A stretch of DNA of 64,000 bases from Proteiniclasticum sediminis. Lineage in GTDB: Bacteria > Bacillota > Clostridia > Clostridiales > Clostridiaceae. The position numbers and the translations under genes were made by a program. Where the stretch lies: assembly GCF_018128025.1 (NCBI RefSeq), contig NZ_JAGSCS010000001.1, forward strand, positions 239,322 through 303,321, read 5' to 3'. Each line of letters starts with the position of its first letter. The stretch's first letter is position 1. Shown here piece after piece: positions 16,801-25,757 of this stretch. The notes under the pieces are model-generated. The model did not search any database and was not told the origin of the DNA. It saw nothing but the letters and a program-made list of their open reading frames with translations.

Positions 16801-17436
16801 TTAATTTTCATCTTCCTCGAAGAGTTCCAGGGACTCCTGTTCCATTTCCTTCTTCCTCAGGTCCATCTCCACCAGCTTCTCCGGCAGAGGATTCTCCTTG
16901 CGCATTTCCTTCAGCGAGCTGAAGCCAAACTGAATGAGGAACTCATCGGTGGTCCCGTAGAGTTTCGGCCGTCCTGGTGCGTCCTTACGGCCCACGCCCT
17001 TGATGAGGCCCTTCTCCTGGAGCTTGGTCAGCACATAGTCGCTGTTCACTCCGCGGATTTCATCGATCTCCACCCGGGTCACGGGCTGTTTGAAGGCGAT
17101 GATGGCCAAACACTCCAGGGCTCCTTTGGAAAGACTTTGACGCTCATTGACCCCCAAAAGCTCCTTGAGATACACTGTGTTTCTTTCCTTGGTGCCCAGC
17201 TGCAGCCGGTTTTCCAGCTCCAGGAGGCGAATCCCCCGCTTTGTGGCTTCCAGATCCTGCCGGTATAGGGTGAGGATCTCCTCCATGGCGCCTTCGCTGA
17301 TTCCGAGGATGCGCATGCAGTCACTGCGTTTCACGGGCTCTCCCGCTGCAAAGAGAAGGCTTTCCAGGGCGCTCATGAGCCCCTCCTTATCCATGGGATC
17401 CGGTGTGCCCGTGGCGGTAAATAAGTTATCTTCCAT
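16801..17436 (-). CDS. scpB: Segregation and condensation protein B
   Basis: A 211-residue partner of ScpA and SMC in the bacterial condensin complex, which compacts and resolves replicated chromosomes. It has two winged-helix domains: ALESLLFAAGEPVKRSD at the N-terminus and ALECLAIIAFKQPVTRVEID, then EIRGVNSDYVLTKLQEKG, with RPKLYGTTDEFL in the second. The C-terminal 30 residues are charged. ATG at 17436 follows GGGGGAAAACG and overlaps the scpA stop by 11 bases, indicating coupling. A terminator follows. SMC itself is not in the window. Confidence 0.95.
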   Translation of the reverse strand: MEDNLFTATGTPDPMDKEGLMSALESLLFAAGEPVKRSDCMRILGISEGAMEEILTLYRQDLEATKRGIRLLELENRLQLGTKERNTVYLKELLGVNERQSLSKGALECLAIIAFKQPVTRVEIDEIRGVNSDYVLTKLQEKGLIKGVGRKDAPGRPKLYGTTDEFLIQFGFSSLKEMRKENPLPEKLVEMDLRKKEMEQESLELFEEDEN

Positions 17437-18166
17437 CGTTTTCCCCCTTTTCGATGATGATCTCCGAGAATACATCCTCTTGGGAGATCCGAATCCGCCG
17501 ATTGCGGGTCAGCTCCAGCACCGCCAGAAACATGACGATGGCCTCGGCTTTGGAACGGCTCTTCTGGAGCAGCGCGTTGAAATTCACCGAACTGTTCGCA
17601 TAGAGAAACCGCTCCAGCTCCTCCATCTTGTCCTCGATCTTGAACTCTTCCCGTTCCAGTTTCCTGGGCCTGCTGAAGCTCCGATTGAGTTTTTCCTTCT
17701 GGCGATTCATGAGACTGGTATAGGTGAGGTAGAGATTCTCCATGGTGACCCCCCGAAGGAGCTCGGAAAGAGGCACTTCCTCCTGGGGGATCGTCTCCGC
17801 CCGCTTGGTGAGGATCACCTGATCCAAACGGAACCGTTCCTCGAAGGTTTCGGCCATCTCCTTGAAGACCTCGTACTCCTCAATGCGGAGCACCAGTTTT
17901 TCTTTCAGTTCCTCCTCATCCACCGCTTCCTTGTACTTGGGAAGCATCTCCCGGGACTTGATCTCCAGGAGCGTCGCCGCCATGACAAGGAAGTCCGAAG
18001 CCACATCCATATCCAGCTCCTGCATGCTGTGAAGATACGTCAGATACTGGCTGGTGATCTCGGAGATCTGGATCTCCTGGATCTTCATTTTATTCACCTT
18101 TAACAGGTGCAGAAGAAGGTCAAAGGGCCCTTCAAAATTCGTGATGTTGATCGTTAAGCTCTCCAT
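17426..18166 (-). CDS. scpA: Segregation and condensation protein A
   Basis: A 246-residue kleisin that bridges SMC heads with ScpB. The N-terminal signature FEGPFDLLLHLLKVNKM at residues 11-27 binds the SMC neck, and the C-terminal winged helix (AIVMFLAVLELTRNRRIRIS) binds the head. The middle is an acidic helical linker. ATG at 18166 follows AGGAGGG. A TATAAT at 18197-18202, directly downstream of the pdp terminator, gives the pair its own promoter. Gene order with nucleoside salvage genes upstream is common in Clostridia. Confidence 0.95.
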   Translation of the reverse strand: MESLTINITNFEGPFDLLLHLLKVNKMKIQEIQISEITSQYLTYLHSMQELDMDVASDFLVMAATLLEIKSREMLPKYKEAVDEEELKEKLVLRIEEYEVFKEMAETFEERFRLDQVILTKRAETIPQEEVPLSELLRGVTMENLYLTYTSLMNRQKEKLNRSFSRPRKLEREEFKIEDKMEELERFLYANSSVNFNALLQKSRSKAEAIVMFLAVLELTRNRRIRISQEDVFSEIIIEKGENDGR

Positions 18167-18196
18167 GCCTTCCCTCCTTCATTTCATTCCTTTCCC

Positions 18197-18202
18197 ATTA
18201 TA
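18197..18202 (-). promoter_or_regulatory. scpAB -10 box
   Basis: TATAAT on the minus strand in the context TTCGCTATAATGG, 31 bases before the scpA ATG. No clear -35. Confidence 0.5.
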
Positions 18203-18214
18203 GCGAATTTTCCC

Positions 18215-18266
18215 GAACAAGGAAACAGGACCCTCCCGAGAGTTTCCTCCTTGGGGTGTCCTGTTT
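18215..18266 (-). terminator. Intrinsic terminator after pdp
   Basis: On the minus strand AAACAGGAC pairs with GTCCTGTTT (18223-18266); CCTTGTTC follows. The T-run is weak but the stem is extended by CCC/GGG pairs. Confidence 0.6.
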
Positions 18267-18274
18267 CTCCCTTG

Positions 18275-19579
18275 CTATTCGCCAATGACATCCAGAATGA
18301 ACGGAATGGGCTTAGCCACATCCGCAGAAATCACATAGGCTTCCAGCGCCTTTTGGTACGCTTCCTCATAGTTCTCCCGGTTGGTGAGGAGCCTGCAGAG
18401 GACTTCCCCTTCCTTCACCGGATCCCCGGCTTTCTTTTCCAGGCTGATGCCCGCGGCGTAATCAATGACATCCTCCTTGGTTTCCCGACCGGCGCCCAGC
18501 AGCATGGCCGCGGTGCCGATTTCCTCGGCTTTGATCTCATGGACATAACCAAAGGATGTGGCCCGCACAGGAATGGATCGCTTCGCCTGGGGCAAACGCT
18601 CCGGATGACGGATGGTTTCCGGATCTCCGCCCTGAATCTTGGCCAGGAGCACGAAGGTCTCCAGGGCTGTCCCATCGGCAATCTTCGTGATAATCGCTTC
18701 TTTGGCCTCTTCCAAAGTGGAGAAGGCTTCACCCAGCACCGCCATTTGGGCTGCGATGCTCACGGCCACCTGAAGCAGGTCTTTGCTGCCTTTGCCCTTC
18801 AGGGCTTCGATGGCTTCTCTTACTTCATTGGCATTGCCCACTTCATGGCCCAGGGGCTCGTTCATGTTGGTGAGCACAGCCACGGTCTTTCGGCCCAATC
18901 CGTTGCCGATGGCCACCATGGCCTTCGCCAGCTTACGGGCATCCTCCAGGGTCTTCATGAAGGCGCCGTTGCCCACTTTGACATCCAGTACGATGGCATC
19001 GGAGCCGGAGGCGATCTTCTTGCTCATGATGGAGCTGGCGATGAGGGGGATGCTGTCCACGGTGGCGGTCACATCCCGAAGGGCATAGAGCTTCTTGTCC
19101 GCGGGTGTCAGATCCCCCGTCTGCCCCACGATGGCCATTTTGTAGCGGTTCACATTCTCCATGAACTGGGCCATGGAAAGCTCGATGTTAAAGCCGGGAA
19201 TGCTCTCCAGCTTGTCGATGGTGCCCCCCGTATGCCCTAATCCTCTTCCGCTCATCTTCGCCACGGGAACGCCCAGGGACGCGACTAAGGGGATGACGAT
19301 GAGGCTGACCTTATCGCCCACCCCGCCGGTGGAATGCTTGTCCACCTTGATGCCTTCGATGGACGACAGATCGATCTGATCCCCCGACTCCACCATGGCC
19401 ATGGTCAGCGCATTGGTTTCCGCTGGGGTCATGCCTTTAAAATAGATGGCCATGAGCAGTGCGGAGATCTGGTAGTCCGGAATGCGGCCCTTAGTATAGC
19501 CTTCGATGACAAACCCGATTTCCGCCGGGGTGAGTTCCACCCCCTTCTTCTTTTTCTCGATAATCTCCAAAATATGCAT
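18275..19579 (-). CDS. pdp: Pyrimidine-nucleoside (thymidine) phosphorylase
   Basis: A 434-residue member of the glycosyltransferase family 3 nucleoside phosphorylases, splitting uridine and/or thymidine with phosphate. The family signature SGRGLGHTGGTIDKLESI lies at about residues 109-126; KVDKHSTGGVGDKVSL binds phosphate and VKVGNGAFM follows. It cannot be assigned strictly to thymidine or uridine from sequence; Firmicutes Pdp enzymes use both. ATG at 19579 is preceded by AAGGAGATGTAGAC, which overlaps the punA stop codon. It ends the salvage operon and is followed by a terminator. Confidence 0.93.
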   Translation of the reverse strand: MHILEIIEKKKKGVELTPAEIGFVIEGYTKGRIPDYQISALLMAIYFKGMTPAETNALTMAMVESGDQIDLSSIEGIKVDKHSTGGVGDKVSLIVIPLVASLGVPVAKMSGRGLGHTGGTIDKLESIPGFNIELSMAQFMENVNRYKMAIVGQTGDLTPADKKLYALRDVTATVDSIPLIASSIMSKKIASGSDAIVLDVKVGNGAFMKTLEDARKLAKAMVAIGNGLGRKTVAVLTNMNEPLGHEVGNANEVREAIEALKGKGSKDLLQVAVSIAAQMAVLGEAFSTLEEAKEAIITKIADGTALETFVLLAKIQGGDPETIRHPERLPQAKRSIPVRATSFGYVHEIKAEEIGTAAMLLGAGRETKEDVIDYAAGISLEKKAGDPVKEGEVLCRLLTNRENYEEAYQKALEAYVISADVAKPIPFILDVIGE

Positions 19580-19581
19580 GT

Positions 19582-20403
19582 CTACATCTCCTTGATGACG
19601 TTCGAAATGAGCGTGATGAACCGTCCGCGGACACGGGCGGAGACTTCAATGACTTCCTGATGGTTCAGGGGCTGATCCAGGATTCCCGCTGCCATGTTGG
19701 TGATGCAGCTGACGCCCAGCACCCGCATGCCCGACCAGTTGGCCACAATGGCCTCTGGTACGGTGGACATGCCGATGGCGTCGGCGCCCAGGGTGCGATA
19801 GGCCTTGATTTCCGCCGGAGTTTCATAGCTGGGACCCGTATACATGGCATAGACGCCCTTCTTCAGCGGAACTCCCTCCTCCTGGCCGATCTTCTGTGCC
19901 AGGGCCTGAAGCCCGCGGTCATAGACCCTGGACATGTCCGCAAACCGGGGACCCAGCTGGCTGATATTTTTGCCCATGAGGGGATTGTTTCCGGTGAAGT
20001 TCAGGTGATCGGTGATGAGCATGAGATCCCCGGGCGTAAAGCTCAGGTTCACGCCGCCGCAGGCATTGGTGACGATGAGGTTCTTGACGCCCATCCGACG
20101 CATGACCATGACCGGAAGAGTCACTTCCTTCATGGTGTAGCCTTCATAGTAGTGGAAACGGCCCTGCATCATGACGACCTTCTTGCCCTGGTAGGTGCCG
20201 AAGACAAACTGTCCTGCATGGCCTTCCACGGTGGAGACGAGAAAATCCTCGATCTCCCCATAGGGAATGACGATGGGCTCCTCCACCTGTTCAGCCATGT
20301 CGCCCAGGCCGGAGCCCAGGATCACCAGGACCTCCGGTATAAAGGGAACTTTAGCCTTCAGCTGCTCGATAATATGATCAATTCGTGCGATATTAAATTC
20401 CAT
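19582..20403 (-). CDS. punA: Purine-nucleoside phosphorylase, trimeric type
   Basis: A 273-residue trimeric (PunA/DeoD-II) phosphorylase that cleaves inosine and guanosine to base and ribose 1-phosphate. Motifs are VILGSGLGDMAEQVE at the N-terminus, VEGHAGQFVFG, MQGRFHYYEGY and TNACGGVN, with GPSYETPAEI and the specificity loop CITNMAAGI. ATG at 20403 follows AGGAGACAACC. It sits between deoB and pdp in the same operon, so its sugar product can go directly to phosphopentomutase. Confidence 0.95.
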   Translation of the reverse strand: MEFNIARIDHIIEQLKAKVPFIPEVLVILGSGLGDMAEQVEEPIVIPYGEIEDFLVSTVEGHAGQFVFGTYQGKKVVMMQGRFHYYEGYTMKEVTLPVMVMRRMGVKNLIVTNACGGVNLSFTPGDLMLITDHLNFTGNNPLMGKNISQLGPRFADMSRVYDRGLQALAQKIGQEEGVPLKKGVYAMYTGPSYETPAEIKAYRTLGADAIGMSTVPEAIVANWSGMRVLGVSCITNMAAGILDQPLNHQEVIEVSARVRGRFITLISNVIKEM

Positions 20404-20414
20404 GGTTGTCTCCT

Positions 20415-21587
20415 TTATTTCTGAATTTCATGAAGGAAGCTTTCCCCATACAAGGTATTCTCCACCCCGAGATACTCCAGCACCGTCTTGCCGATATCGG
20501 AGAAGGTCCTGCGGATGCCCAGGGTCGCTCCCGGACGCACAGACTGGCCGTAGACCAGGATCGGAATATACTCCCGGGAATGGTCCGTGGAGGCGGTGGT
20601 GGGATCGCAGCCGTGATCTGCGGTGATGATGAGGAGATCCTCCTCCCCCATCTTCTCCAGAAGACGCGGCAGTTCCCGATCGAACTCCCGGATGGAGGCA
20701 TAGTAGCCTTCATAGTCGTTGCGGTGACCAAACTTCATGTCGAAATCCACCAGATTGGACCAGATGAGCCCTGGCAGGTTGGCGTCCAGATAGTTCAGGG
20801 TCTCTTCGACACCTTCCAGATTGTTCTTCGTGTGGATGGCATGGGTGACGCCGATCTTGTTGAACACGTCCTCGATCTTTCCTACGCACATGACGTTCTG
20901 ACCTGCTTCCTTCACATACTCCAGAATGGTCTTGTTGAAGGGATCCAGGGCATAGTCCTTGCGGTTTGCCGTCCGCTGGAAGTTACCCGGTTCGCCCACA
21001 AAGGGTCGGGCGATGACGCGGCCCACCTGCCAATCCCCCACGAGCATTTCCCGGGCGATTTCGCAGTAGCGGTACAGTTCTTCCAGGGGGATGATCTCCT
21101 CATGGGCGGCAATCTGGAACACGGAGTCTGCCGAGGTGTAGATGATGGGGTAACCGGTGCGCATGTGCTCCTCGCCCAGCTCCACGATAATTTCTGTACC
21201 GGAGGCCACCACATTGCCCAGGGTTTTGCGTCCGATCTTCGCTTCAAAGGCATCCATGATTTCTTTGGAGAAGCCTTCGGGATAGGTGTTCAGGGGCTTT
21301 TCCAGGATAACGCCGGCCATTTCCCAGTGCCCAGTGACGGTATCCTTGCCCACGGAGAGCTCCGCAGCTTTTCCATAGGCTCCCTGGGGGGGATCCTGGG
21401 GCTTTACGCCCTCCAAGGGGGCGATATTGCCCAGACCCAGGGCCTCCAGGTGGGGAACTTCCATGCCGCCCACAGCCTTGGCGATGTTGCCCAGGGTGTT
21501 GGACCCCACATCGCCATAAAGATGAGCATCGGGCATTTCGCCGATCCCCACAGAATCCAGTACAATCAGTATTGCTCTTTTCATCAT
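20415..21587 (-). CDS. deoB: Phosphopentomutase
   Basis: A 390-residue alkaline-phosphatase-fold enzyme converting ribose or deoxyribose 1-phosphate to the 5-phosphate. Metal and phosphate motifs are [28 protein letters not shown] with the phospho-accepting Thr, [16 protein letters not shown], and [21 protein letters not shown] at 21587 follows AGGAGGTAATGA, which overlaps the xerD stop. It links punA and pdp to central metabolism; deoC is not in the window. Confidence 0.96.
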   Translation of the reverse strand: MMKRAILIVLDSVGIGEMPDAHLYGDVGSNTLGNIAKAVGGMEVPHLEALGLGNIAPLEGVKPQDPPQGAYGKAAELSVGKDTVTGHWEMAGVILEKPLNTYPEGFSKEIMDAFEAKIGRKTLGNVVASGTEIIVELGEEHMRTGYPIIYTSADSVFQIAAHEEIIPLEELYRYCEIAREMLVGDWQVGRVIARPFVGEPGNFQRTANRKDYALDPFNKTILEYVKEAGQNVMCVGKIEDVFNKIGVTHAIHTKNNLEGVEETLNYLDANLPGLIWSNLVDFDMKFGHRNDYEGYYASIREFDRELPRLLEKMGEEDLLIITADHGCDPTTASTDHSREYIPILVYGQSVRPGATLGIRRTFSDIGKTVLEYLGVENTLYGESFLHEIQK

Positions 21588-21597
21588 TCATTACCTC

Positions 21598-22476
21598 CTA
21601 CGCCCGTGGATGGGCTTCATCGTAGACTTCCTTCAGTTTTCGGTTTTTCACCAGTTTCAGATAGACCGCCGTGGCCTTGATGTCGTTATGGCCCAAAAGG
21701 GTAGATAACGTGGTGAGATCGGCGCCTCCGGCCAGAAGATGCACCGCATAGGAATGGCGCAGAGAATTGAGATTAATTTTGCCATCGAGGCCGGAGCTCT
21801 GGGCATAGTCTTTAAAAATCTTCCAAAGTCCCTGCCGCGTCATTTTCTCCCCCCGCTGGGAGGGAAAGAGCACGGAAGAGCCCAGGACCAGATCTTTGCG
21901 GGACTCCAGGTACTCCCGGAGGCTGGCGACGGCAAAGGACCCGATGGGGATGAGCCGCTCCTTGTTCTTTTTCCCCCGGATGGACACATAGCCCCGGGAA
22001 AGATCCACGTCCCGCACCGTCAGATCCAAGAGCTCCGACGCCTTGAGCCCGGCGCCGTACAAAAGCTCCAGAATGGCTTTGTCTCGTTTTCCCTTCAGCT
22101 GCGAAAGATCCGGAGCCTGGAGCAGGCGTTCCACTTCCTCCACCGAGAGGGCTTCCGGAAGATTCCGCTTGATTTCCGGCAGTTCGAAAAAGAGGATCGG
22201 GGCTTCCACGATGCGGTTCTTTTTCCGCAGATACTTGTAGAAATTTCGGACGGAAACCAGATGCCGGGAAATGGTGGAACGGGACATCTCCTGATCCAGA
22301 AGGTAGCTGATGAAGTTGGAGACTTCCACTTCATTGAACTCCTCCAGCTCCAGGGCTTCCTCCTCCAGATAGGCCAAGAGGCGGACCAGATCTCTACGGT
22401 AGGCGTCCAGCGTATTCTCTGACTTTCCTTCCCGCTTCAGTTCCTCCAGATAGGCTTGGAGCAAATCCTCTCTCAT
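21598..22476 (-). CDS. xerD: XerD-like tyrosine recombinase with altered catalytic residues
   Basis: A 292-residue tyrosine recombinase at the position of xerD (next to deoB and punA, as in Bacillus). The N-terminal SAM-like core-binding domain spans residues 1-95. In the catalytic domain Lys169 (GKKNKERLIP), Arg240 (SLRHSYAVHLL), His263 (LLGHNDI) and Tyr272 are present, but the first catalytic Arg is Lys145 (YGAGLKASELL) and the His of the H-x-x-R box is Asn237 (NLNSLRH). Both were re-read from the nucleotide sequence. XerD with XerC resolves chromosome dimers at dif; whether this one is active is uncertain. ATG overlaps the NUDIX stop as ATGA. It is not phage-associated. Confidence 0.85.
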   Translation of the reverse strand: MREDLLQAYLEELKREGKSENTLDAYRRDLVRLLAYLEEEALELEEFNEVEVSNFISYLLDQEMSRSTISRHLVSVRNFYKYLRKKNRIVEAPILFFELPEIKRNLPEALSVEEVERLLQAPDLSQLKGKRDKAILELLYGAGLKASELLDLTVRDVDLSRGYVSIRGKKNKERLIPIGSFAVASLREYLESRKDLVLGSSVLFPSQRGEKMTRQGLWKIFKDYAQSSGLDGKINLNSLRHSYAVHLLAGGADLTTLSTLLGHNDIKATAVYLKLVKNRKLKEVYDEAHPRA

Positions 22477-23000
22477 AGCAGCTTACTCAGCGTATAGGCC
22501 GCCACGGTTTTCAGATCCTTGATGACGCCTAGGCGCAGTCCTTTCACAAACTCCTCATCGGAGAGTCGGATGAGATCGATGAATTCGTCCTCATCGCCGC
22601 CCTTGACCCCTGGGGTGAGGTCTTGGGCATGATAGAGATGGATCATTTCGTCACTGTAGCCCGGAGACGAGGCATAGGCGCCCAGGTACACCAGGGAGCC
22701 GCAGCGGTAGCCGGTTTCCTCCTCCAGCTCCTTTTTGGCATTCTCTTCGGGCGTCAGGTGCGTTTCCAGCTTTCCCGCAGGAAGCTCCAGATAGGCTTCC
22801 TCCATGGGCTTTCGAAACTGCCGGACCAGAAGGATCCGGTCCTTCTCGTCCCGGGCGAGAATGCAGACGCCGCCGGGGTGACGGACGATTTCCCGGAAGG
22901 CCTGTTTGCCGTCGGCAAGAAGCACCTCCTGGGTTTCCAGGGTAATAATTTTCCCTTGGTACAGTTTATTTTTCGTCAGGGTATCTTCCATGAATTCCAT
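22473..23000 (-). CDS. NUDIX hydrolase, ADP-ribose pyrophosphatase-like
   Basis: A 175-residue NUDIX protein of the ADP-ribose/NudF group, hydrolysing nucleoside diphosphates linked to a second moiety. The Nudix box is GKLETHLTPEENAKKELEEE followed by TG, with the catalytic Glu cluster intact and Lys in place of the usual Arg. LPAGKLE precedes it and SPGYSDEMIHLY follows, typical of ADP-ribose enzymes. ATG at 23000 is six bases after AGGAGG. It leads the operon with xerD, deoB, punA and pdp, so ribose phosphate produced by ADP-ribose hydrolysis fits the salvage theme. Confidence 0.9.
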   Translation of the reverse strand: MEFMEDTLTKNKLYQGKIITLETQEVLLADGKQAFREIVRHPGGVCILARDEKDRILLVRQFRKPMEEAYLELPAGKLETHLTPEENAKKELEEETGYRCGSLVYLGAYASSPGYSDEMIHLYHAQDLTPGVKGGDEDEFIDLIRLSDEEFVKGLRLGVIKDLKTVAAYTLSKLL

Positions 23001-23106
23001 AATCGTCCTCCTTCGCAGGATATGGAGATACAAAAAGACCCATGGAGTTATCCGGGGTCTCGAAACGGTTGAGGGTATTCCATTCATCTCTATTTTACAC
23101 GATAAC

Positions 23107-23129
23107 GGCGCAGTTGATAAGACTGCGCC
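23107..23129 (-). terminator. Hairpin downstream of spo0A, possible terminator
   Basis: GGCGCAGT and ACTGCGCC form a perfect 8-base stem with a 7-base loop. Only GTTATCG follows on the minus strand, so termination is uncertain. Confidence 0.45.
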
Positions 23130-23197
23130 GGGAAGAGCGGTTCTTTATCGGGCAAAGTTCAAATATTGTTCATGAACCTACGGGGTGTCCCGCGGAT

Positions 23198-23995
23198 TTA
23201 GACGCTGATCCCCAGACGGAACTTGTCGCTGATGAGGGCGATGAACTCCGAGTTGGTGGGTTTTCCCTTGTCAAAATTCACGTTGAATCCCGGGAGATTG
23301 TTGATGTTTTGCAGCTGTCCCCGGTTCCAGGCCACTTCAATGGAATGACGGATGGCCCGCTCCACCCGGGACGAGGTGGTGTTGAACTTCACCGCAATGT
23401 TGGGGTAGAGTTCCTTCGTCACCGCCGAGAGTAGCTCCACATCCTCAATGACCTCCAGGATGGCTTCCCGCAGGTACTGATAGCCCTTGATATGGGGAAG
23501 AATTCCCGATTCCTGCAAAATGTTGGAGAGCTCCGTGGCTAAGTCCGGCTTTTTTCCGCCTTCGGCACTGCCGGATACGGGATGATCTTCTTTGGTCTCC
23601 TCATCGCGGTGGTCCGCCGCATCCTGGCCAAAGTAGCTCTTGATGCGCTTCTTCAGGAGCTTCATGTCGATGTCCTTCACCATGTAGTAGTCGGCGCCGA
23701 GGGTGATGGCGGTATTGGTGACCTTATCATGGGAGATGGCGGAATAGACAATGATGATGGGCTTGTCCGGCATATTCTTCAGGGCTTCCAGCACCCCGAG
23801 GCCGTCCAGCTGCGGCATGATGATGTCCAGCAGCAGCACATCGGGTTTCTTTTCCTTCACCACGTTCAGGGTTTCCAGACCATTTCTCACCACACCGGTG
23901 ATCTCGATGTCCGGATCACTGCCCAGATATTCCCGGAGTAAGTTGCTGATATCCTCATTGTCATCGGCAATGACTACTTTGATTTGTCTGTTCAT
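23198..23995 (-). CDS. spo0A: Sporulation master response regulator Spo0A
   Basis: A 265-residue response regulator. The receiver (residues 5-120) has the acidic pocket Asp11/Asp12, the phosphorylation site Asp57 in LLLDIIMPQLDG, YSAISHD and the Lys of MVKDIDM. A 35-residue linker leads to the Spo0A-specific effector domain, with SSRVERAIRHSIEVAWNRG as recognition region and GKPTNSEFIALISDKFRL at the end. Phosphorylated Spo0A binds 0A boxes and starts sporulation and stationary-phase responses. In most relatives spoIVB separates recN from spo0A; here only 81 bases do. ATG follows AGGTGTAAC, and a TATAAT lies at 24053-24058. Confidence 0.96.
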   Translation of the reverse strand: MNRQIKVVIADDNEDISNLLREYLGSDPDIEITGVVRNGLETLNVVKEKKPDVLLLDIIMPQLDGLGVLEALKNMPDKPIIIVYSAISHDKVTNTAITLGADYYMVKDIDMKLLKKRIKSYFGQDAADHRDEETKEDHPVSGSAEGGKKPDLATELSNILQESGILPHIKGYQYLREAILEVIEDVELLSAVTKELYPNIAVKFNTTSSRVERAIRHSIEVAWNRGQLQNINNLPGFNVNFDKGKPTNSEFIALISDKFRLGISV

Positions 23996-24052
23996 GTTAC
24001 ACCTGCCTGCTCTTTAATCCTCAAATCTGAGTCCTGGGGAGATAATACTTGA

Positions 24053-24058
24053 ATTATA
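24053..24058 (-). promoter_or_regulatory. spo0A -10 box
   Basis: TATAAT in the minus-strand context TAGCGTATAATTC, 58 bases before the spo0A ATG and just after the recN stop. No convincing -35 and no 0A box seen. Confidence 0.5.
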
Positions 24059-24076
24059 CGCTATTTTCCACGGTTT

Positions 24077-25756
24077 TTAAACCCTGTATTTCTTTTTGAT
24101 ATCTTGTGTCTTTTCGATGATATCACGAGCATTTTGCCGTGTGGGTTCGGAAATGGCCCGGCCGCCGATCATCTTGGCCAGCTCTTCCACCTTGCCCTCC
24201 AGGTCCACGGAAACCACCCGGGTGAAGGTGCGTTTCTTGTCCTCTTCCTTGGCCACCACCAGGTGGTGGTCGGAAAAGGCCGCGATCTGGGGGAGATGGG
24301 TGACGCAGAAAACCTGGAAGGCGCCGGAGAGGGCATACATCTTCTCCCCCACGGCCTCGGCGATGCGCCCGCTGATGCCGGTATCGATTTCATCGAAGAT
24401 CACCGAAGGGGTCTTATCCTTGTCGATGAAGGCCACCTTCATGGACAGCATGATGCGGGAGAGCTCACCGCCGGAGACGATCTTTTCGAGAGCCTTGCGG
24501 GGTTCGCCTGTATTGGTGGAGATGAGAAAGGCCACGTCGTCGATGCCTGTGGCATGGAGAGTCTCCGTAGCCGTCACGGCCACGTCAAACTCCGCTTTCT
24601 CCAGGCCCACAAACTTCAGTTCCCGGTTGATCTTCTGGCTGAGAGCCTTCGCTCCCGCCACCCGAAGCTCGTGGAGCGCTTTGCCCAAAACGAAGAGCTT
24701 CCGCCTGGACTCCGCCATGGCTTTCTCGGTGGCCTGGATCAGCTCCTCGGCGTTGACGAGATCTTCGTACTGCTTTCGGATCTTCTCCCCATAGGCCAGG
24801 ACATCCGTGACCTCGGGGCCGTACTTCTTCTTCATGGTGCTGTAGGTGTAGAGGCGCTCATTGACCTCATTGAGCTCATCCTGGTCATAGTAGACGTTCT
24901 CCATGGCGCCGCCCAGCTCCCGGGAGGTTTCCTCCAGGGCAAAGTAGGCGCCTTCCAGGTTCTCCAGGGAAGGCTTCACCTGGGGATAGACTTTTTCGAT
25001 GCCTTTCAGGCCATGGAGGGCCGCCGCCAGGGATTCCAGAATCCCGGATTCTTGTGCCAGGAGTTCATGGGCGCTGGAAAGGCCCAGTGAGATTTTTTCG
25101 GCATGGCTCAGCATGGAGACTCGGGCGAGAAGCTCCGCCTCCTCCTCCACCTTGAGCTTGGCTTTATCCAGGTCTTCCAGCTGGAAGCGCAGATAATCCA
25201 GAAGCTTTTCCCGGTCCTTGCTCCCCTGGAGCTCCTGGAGTCTTTCCCTCAGGGCCCGAAGATGGTCATACTCCCGGGTATAAGCGATGGCCTCCGGGGA
25301 CTGGAAAAGGTCGGCGAAGCTGTCCAGATACTCCATGTGCTTGGTATTGTCCAGGAGGTTCTGGTTATTGTGCTGGCCGTGGATGTCCAGAAGCTCTTTG
25401 CCCACTTCCTTCAGCACGCTGACCAGTACGGTTTTGCCGTTGATCCGGGCGCTGTTTCGGCCATTGACGAAGCTTTCCCGGGAAAAGATGATGACCTCCT
25501 CCACGGGAATCCCCAGCTTTTCCAGAATCCTTTCCGCGGCAGGGTCCGTGGTGAACACGGCCTCCACAGAGGTGCTTTCTGCTCCGGTGCGGATGAACTC
25601 CTTGTTGAACTTTTCTCCCAGGACAAAGTTGATGGAGTCGATGAGAATGGACTTTCCTGCTCCCGTTTCCCCGGTGAGAATGGTGAAGCCCGCTTCAAAG
25701 TTCAGGTCTAAAGCATCGATGAGGGCGAAATTTTTGACGTTCAGCTGAAGCAACAT
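24077..25756 (-). CDS. recN: DNA repair protein RecN
   Basis: A 559-residue SMC-like ATPase acting early at double-strand breaks. Walker A is GETGAGKS at about residues 30-37, the centre is a long coiled coil, the ABC signature is VSGGELSRIMLSMK, and Walker B is VIFDEIDTGISG. The RecN-specific LLDIHGQHNNQNLL motif is present near residue 115. ATG at 25756 is one base after the argR stop, so translation is probably coupled. It is the last gene of the nusB-to-recN operon. Confidence 0.96.
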   Translation of the reverse strand: MLLQLNVKNFALIDALDLNFEAGFTILTGETGAGKSILIDSINFVLGEKFNKEFIRTGAESTSVEAVFTTDPAAERILEKLGIPVEEVIIFSRESFVNGRNSARINGKTVLVSVLKEVGKELLDIHGQHNNQNLLDNTKHMEYLDSFADLFQSPEAIAYTREYDHLRALRERLQELQGSKDREKLLDYLRFQLEDLDKAKLKVEEEAELLARVSMLSHAEKISLGLSSAHELLAQESGILESLAAALHGLKGIEKVYPQVKPSLENLEGAYFALEETSRELGGAMENVYYDQDELNEVNERLYTYSTMKKKYGPEVTDVLAYGEKIRKQYEDLVNAEELIQATEKAMAESRRKLFVLGKALHELRVAGAKALSQKINRELKFVGLEKAEFDVAVTATETLHATGIDDVAFLISTNTGEPRKALEKIVSGGELSRIMLSMKVAFIDKDKTPSVIFDEIDTGISGRIAEAVGEKMYALSGAFQVFCVTHLPQIAAFSDHHLVVAKEEDKKRTFTRVVSVDLEGKVEELAKMIGGRAISEPTRQNARDIIEKTQDIKKKYRV

Positions 25757-25757
25757 G

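Noticed and set aside
20406-21680. 424-codon plus-strand frame opposite deoB
   Set aside because: The minus strand carries complete phosphopentomutase motifs; the plus frame has low-complexity His/Gly-rich translation and no site.
21598-22476. Phage or transposon integrase
   Set aside because: The gene lies in the conserved NUDIX-deoB-punA operon with coupled overlaps, and no att sites, phage genes or composition change are nearby.
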